64,000 bases of DNA. Source: Undibacter mobilis (lineage in GTDB: Bacteria > Pseudomonadota > Alphaproteobacteria > Rhizobiales > Xanthobacteraceae). Position 1 is the first letter of the stretch. Each line of letters starts with the position of its first letter. Both the position numbers and the translations under genes were made by a program. Shown here in pieces: positions 62,105 through 64,000 of the stretch. Location of the stretch: contig NZ_QRGO01000001.1 of assembly GCF_003367195.1 (NCBI RefSeq), positions 2,900,501-2,964,500 on the forward strand, read 5' to 3'. Under the pieces are notes generated by a model that did not search any database, had not been told where the DNA came from, and saw nothing but the letters and a program-made list of their open reading frames with translations.

Positions 62105-62518
62105 ATGATCGAGGAATTCAAAAAATTCGCGCTACGCGGCAACGTCGTTGATCTTGCCGTGGGCGTCATCATCGGCGCGGCGTTTGGCTCGATCGTGACG
62201 TCGCTGGTTGCGGACATCATCAACCCGATCATCGGCGCGATTACCGGCGGTCTCGACTTCTCCAACTATTACTTGCCGTTGTCGTCGAAGGTTCAGGCGG
62301 GTCTTGCCTATGCCGACGCCAAGAAGCAGGGTGCGGTGCTGGGTTGGGGCGCCTTTGTCACCGTCGCGATCAATTTCGTGATCGTCGCTTGGGTGCTGTT
62401 CATTGCCATCAGATTCATCAACAAGCTCAAGCGTGCCGAGCCGGCGCCGCCGCCGGCCGCGCCCAGCGAAGAGGTCAAGCTGCTCGCCGAGATCCGCGAC
62501 GCCATCAAAGCTAAATAG
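62105..62518 (+). CDS. mscL: Large-conductance mechanosensitive channel
   Basis: 137 residues, ATG 62105; an ATG 25 codons earlier lacks the family start. MscL is a pentameric inner-membrane pore that opens on osmotic down-shock. Conserved are [20 protein letters not shown], the tight-packed [20 protein letters not shown] pore helix, the variable periplasmic loop and the second helix [19 protein letters not shown]. The C-terminal helix ([14 protein letters not shown]) is the charged bundle. Stand-alone gene with a 280-base upstream region. Confidence 0.96.
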   Translation: MIEEFKKFALRGNVVDLAVGVIIGAAFGSIVTSLVADIINPIIGAITGGLDFSNYYLPLSSKVQAGLAYADAKKQGAVLGWGAFVTVAINFVIVAWVLFIAIRFINKLKRAEPAPPPAAPSEEVKLLAEIRDAIKAK

Positions 62519-62594
62519 GCAATTCACGGCCGGTTCAGGTTCGCGGAGCCAGTCTTCACGTCATCCGGGTGTGCCGGACAAAGGGAGAGAAACT

Positions 62595-62837
62595 ATGAAG
62601 CGTCTGATGTTGGCTGCGCTGATCACCGCTTTTGCCGCGGGCAGCGCGATGGCGCAGAGCTGCGAGACCAAGGCCGTCGGCAAGGATGGCAAGCCGCTCG
62701 CGGGCGCCGCAAAGACCAGCTTTGTCAGCAAGTGCAAGACTGACACCTGCACGCCGAAAGCGGTCAGCAAGGACGGCAAGCCGCTGGCCGGCGCCGCCAA
62801 GGATGCCTTCATGAAGAAGTGCCTGGCGGACTCTTAA
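62595..62837 (+). CDS. PsiF-repeat secreted protein (two repeats)
   Basis: 80 residues, ATG 62595 with AAGGGAG upstream. A Sec signal (about 1-21, GSAMA-Q) is followed by two tandem repeats that start C-x-x-K-A-V-x-K-D-G-K-P-L-A-G-A-A-K and end in F-x-x-K-C, matching PsiF. Each holds a pair of cysteines likely to form disulfides. The second protein of the same family is at 171-482 with one diverged repeat. Role unknown; phosphate-starvation control is known only for the enteric member. Confidence 0.82.
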   Translation: MKRLMLAALITAFAAGSAMAQSCETKAVGKDGKPLAGAAKTSFVSKCKTDTCTPKAVSKDGKPLAGAAKDAFMKKCLADS

Positions 62838-62845
62838 GGCGATTT

Positions 62846-62952
62846 GTCATTCCGGGGCGCGGCCCGAAAGGCCGCGAACCCGGAATTTAGACAAACAGGA
62901 TTCCGTATCAGGATTCCGGGTTCACGCGCTCACGCGCGTGCCCCGGAATGAT
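62846..62952. repeat. Intergenic palindromic repeat, copy 4 (107 bp)
   Basis: Begins GTCATTCCGGGG and ends CCCCGGAATGAT, eight bases after the PsiF stop and eight before the end of the YjgR-like gene. The inner arm ATTCCGGGTTCACG and a central GGATTCC keep the plan, but a 4-base insertion and changes in the middle set it apart. Confidence 0.8.
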
Positions 62953-62960
62953 CTGTTGAG

Positions 62961-64000
62961 TCAGCGCCGCAACATCCCGCCGAGCGCGCCGCGCACAATG
63001 GAGCGGCCGATGGTCGAGCCGGTGCGGCCACCAAGCGATTTGCCGATATCGGCTGCGATCTGCCCGGCGACACGGTTGGTCACCGTGCGCGTGACCTCGC
63101 GGGCGATGGTCTGCGTCGTGGTCAGCCTCGTGCCGCGCGCCCGGTTGGTGCCGAACAGGCCGCCGAGGAAACCGCCGATGCCGCCGAGGATTCCACCGCC
63201 GCCCGCCGGCGCTTCCTGGCCGGCTGGCGCTGCTGCTTCCTTGGTACGGGCCTGCAGCCTTTCGTAGGCGGATTCGGAATCGACCGCTTGATCGTATTTG
63301 CCCTTGCAGGGACTGGTCTGGATGATCGCCTTGCGCTCCTCCGGCGTGATGACGCCGAGCCGCGCCGCTGGCGGCCGGATCAACGCGCGATCAACCAGCG
63401 CCGGCACGCCATTGCCTTCGAGGAACGATACCAGCGCTTCGCCCTTGCCGAGTTCGGTGATCACCTGCGCAGTGTTGAGTTTGGGGTTAGGCCGGAATGT
63501 TTCCGCCGCGGCCTTCACCGCCTTCTGGTCGCGCGGTGTGAAGGCGCGCAGCGCGTGCTGCACGCGGTTGCCCATTTGCGCCAGAACCTTGTCCGGCACG
63601 TCGAGCGGGTTCTGCGTGACGAAATAGACGCCGACGCCCTTGGAGCGGATCAGCCGCACAACCTGCTCGATCTTGTCGAGCAGCGCCTTCGGCGCATCGT
63701 TGAACAGTAGATGGGCCTCGTCGAAGAAGAACACGAGCTTCGGCTTGTCGGGATCGCCGACCTCGGGCAGTTCCTCGAACAGTTCGGACAACAGCCACAG
63801 CAGGAAGGTGGCGTAGAGCCGCGGGCTCTCCATCAGCTTCTCGGCGGCCAGAATGTTGACGTAACCACGGCCGTCGCGATCGGTCTTCATGAAGTCGGTG
63901 AGCTTCAGCGCCGGTTCGCTAAAGAATTTGGTGCCGCCCTGGTTTTCGAGCACGAGGAGCTGGCGCTGAATGGTGCCGATGGTCGCCTTGGAGACATTGC
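62961..64000 (-). CDS. HerA/YjgR-like (DUF853) ATPase, 5'-truncated by window
   Basis: The frame stays open from the stop at 62961 to the window edge, so this is the C-terminal 346 residues of a larger gene whose start lies beyond 64000. Visible parts are [40 protein letters not shown], Walker [31 protein letters not shown] and [15 protein letters not shown] [11 protein letters not shown]. These match the YjgR family of HerA/FtsK-related ATPases. The tail is Gly-rich ([18 protein letters not shown]) and basic. Walker A is off the window. Function unsettled. Confidence 0.9.
   Translation of the reverse strand, partial: NVSKATIGTIQRQLLVLENQGGTKFFSEPALKLTDFMKTDRDGRGYVNILAAEKLMESPRLYATFLLWLLSELFEELPEVGDPDKPKLVFFFDEAHLLFNDAPKALLDKIEQVVRLIRSKGVGVYFVTQNPLDVPDKVLAQMGNRVQHALRAFTPRDQKAVKAAAETFRPNPKLNTAQVITELGKGEALVSFLEGNGVPALVDRALIRPPAARLGVITPEERKAIIQTSPCKGKYDQAVDSESAYERLQARTKEAAAPAGQEAPAGGGGILGGIGGFLGGLFGTNRARGTRLTTTQTIAREVTRTVTNRVAGQIAADIGKSLGGRTGSTIGRSIVRGALGGMLRR

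Overview
The window is a 64 kb stretch of a GC-rich chromosome from an alphaproteobacterium, most likely of the order Hyphomicrobiales (Rhizobiales) near the Bradyrhizobium/Rhodopseudomonas/Xanthobacter/Pseudolabrys group. The evidence is gene content and protein style: RNase E with a long acidic insert in its S1 domain, a suf operon led by an IscS-type desulfurase under an Irr-like box, a Porin_2-type porin, class I PHA synthase, a BigR/Blh sulfide module and class II fructose-bisphosphatase beside homoserine dehydrogenase. No rRNA, tRNA, CRISPR array or complete insertion sequence was recognised.

Layout. 1-10.9 kb: a PsiF-repeat protein, rne, a murein amidase and penicillin-binding protein 1A, an unknown polytopic membrane protein and a periplasmic glycerophosphodiesterase. 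11.0-13.5 kb: a small accessory island with a RhiA-like protein, an exported RNase A-family (CdiA-CT type) toxin, a translationally coupled CdiI-like immunity protein and an orphan serine recombinase beside an AT-rich patch. 13.6-25.8 kb: prfB with its programmed +1 frameshift, an excisionase-like regulator with a hydrolase and a clear palindromic operator, an M23 envelope peptidase, a BCP peroxiredoxin, a giant AsmA-like protein, tyrS, anmK and a hydrolase. 25.9-33.1 kb: the complete Fe-S assembly operon (iscS-type, sufB, C, D, S, T, A), with overlapping stop/start codons and an Irr/ICE-like palindrome upstream.

33.1-39.6 kb: a TfoX-domain protein, a porin, a GGDEF protein, an RhlE-type helicase, a hydrolase, an isoprenylcysteine-methyltransferase-like protein and a secreted protein. 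39.6-41.3 kb: a second, lower-GC accessory patch with a nucleotidyltransferase-like protein, a tiny ParD-tail-like protein and a tiny membrane protein. 41.5-48.5 kb: parE, a DedA protein, a Tat-exported metallo-beta-lactamase-fold protein, argC and aidB. 48.7-51.8 kb: a MAPEG protein and a divergent sulfide-detoxification module (BigR/SqrR-type sensor, rhodanese, TauE-type exporter, persulfide-dioxygenase-like hydrolase) whose shared promoter region carries two tandem TTAG-N6-CTAA palindromes. 51.8-64 kb: phaC, a lipoprotein, alaC-hom-glpX, recJ, a photolyase gene convergent with and overlapping recJ, mscL, a second PsiF-repeat protein and an edge-truncated HerA/YjgR-like ATPase.

Four intergenic elements of about 103 bp, bounded by GTCATTCCGG-type ends, recur at 41.4, 46.8, 58.0 and 62.8 kb. 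The best candidates for new biology are the RhiA/RNase/immunity cassette and, more speculatively, the nucleotidyltransferase/ParD-tail pair.
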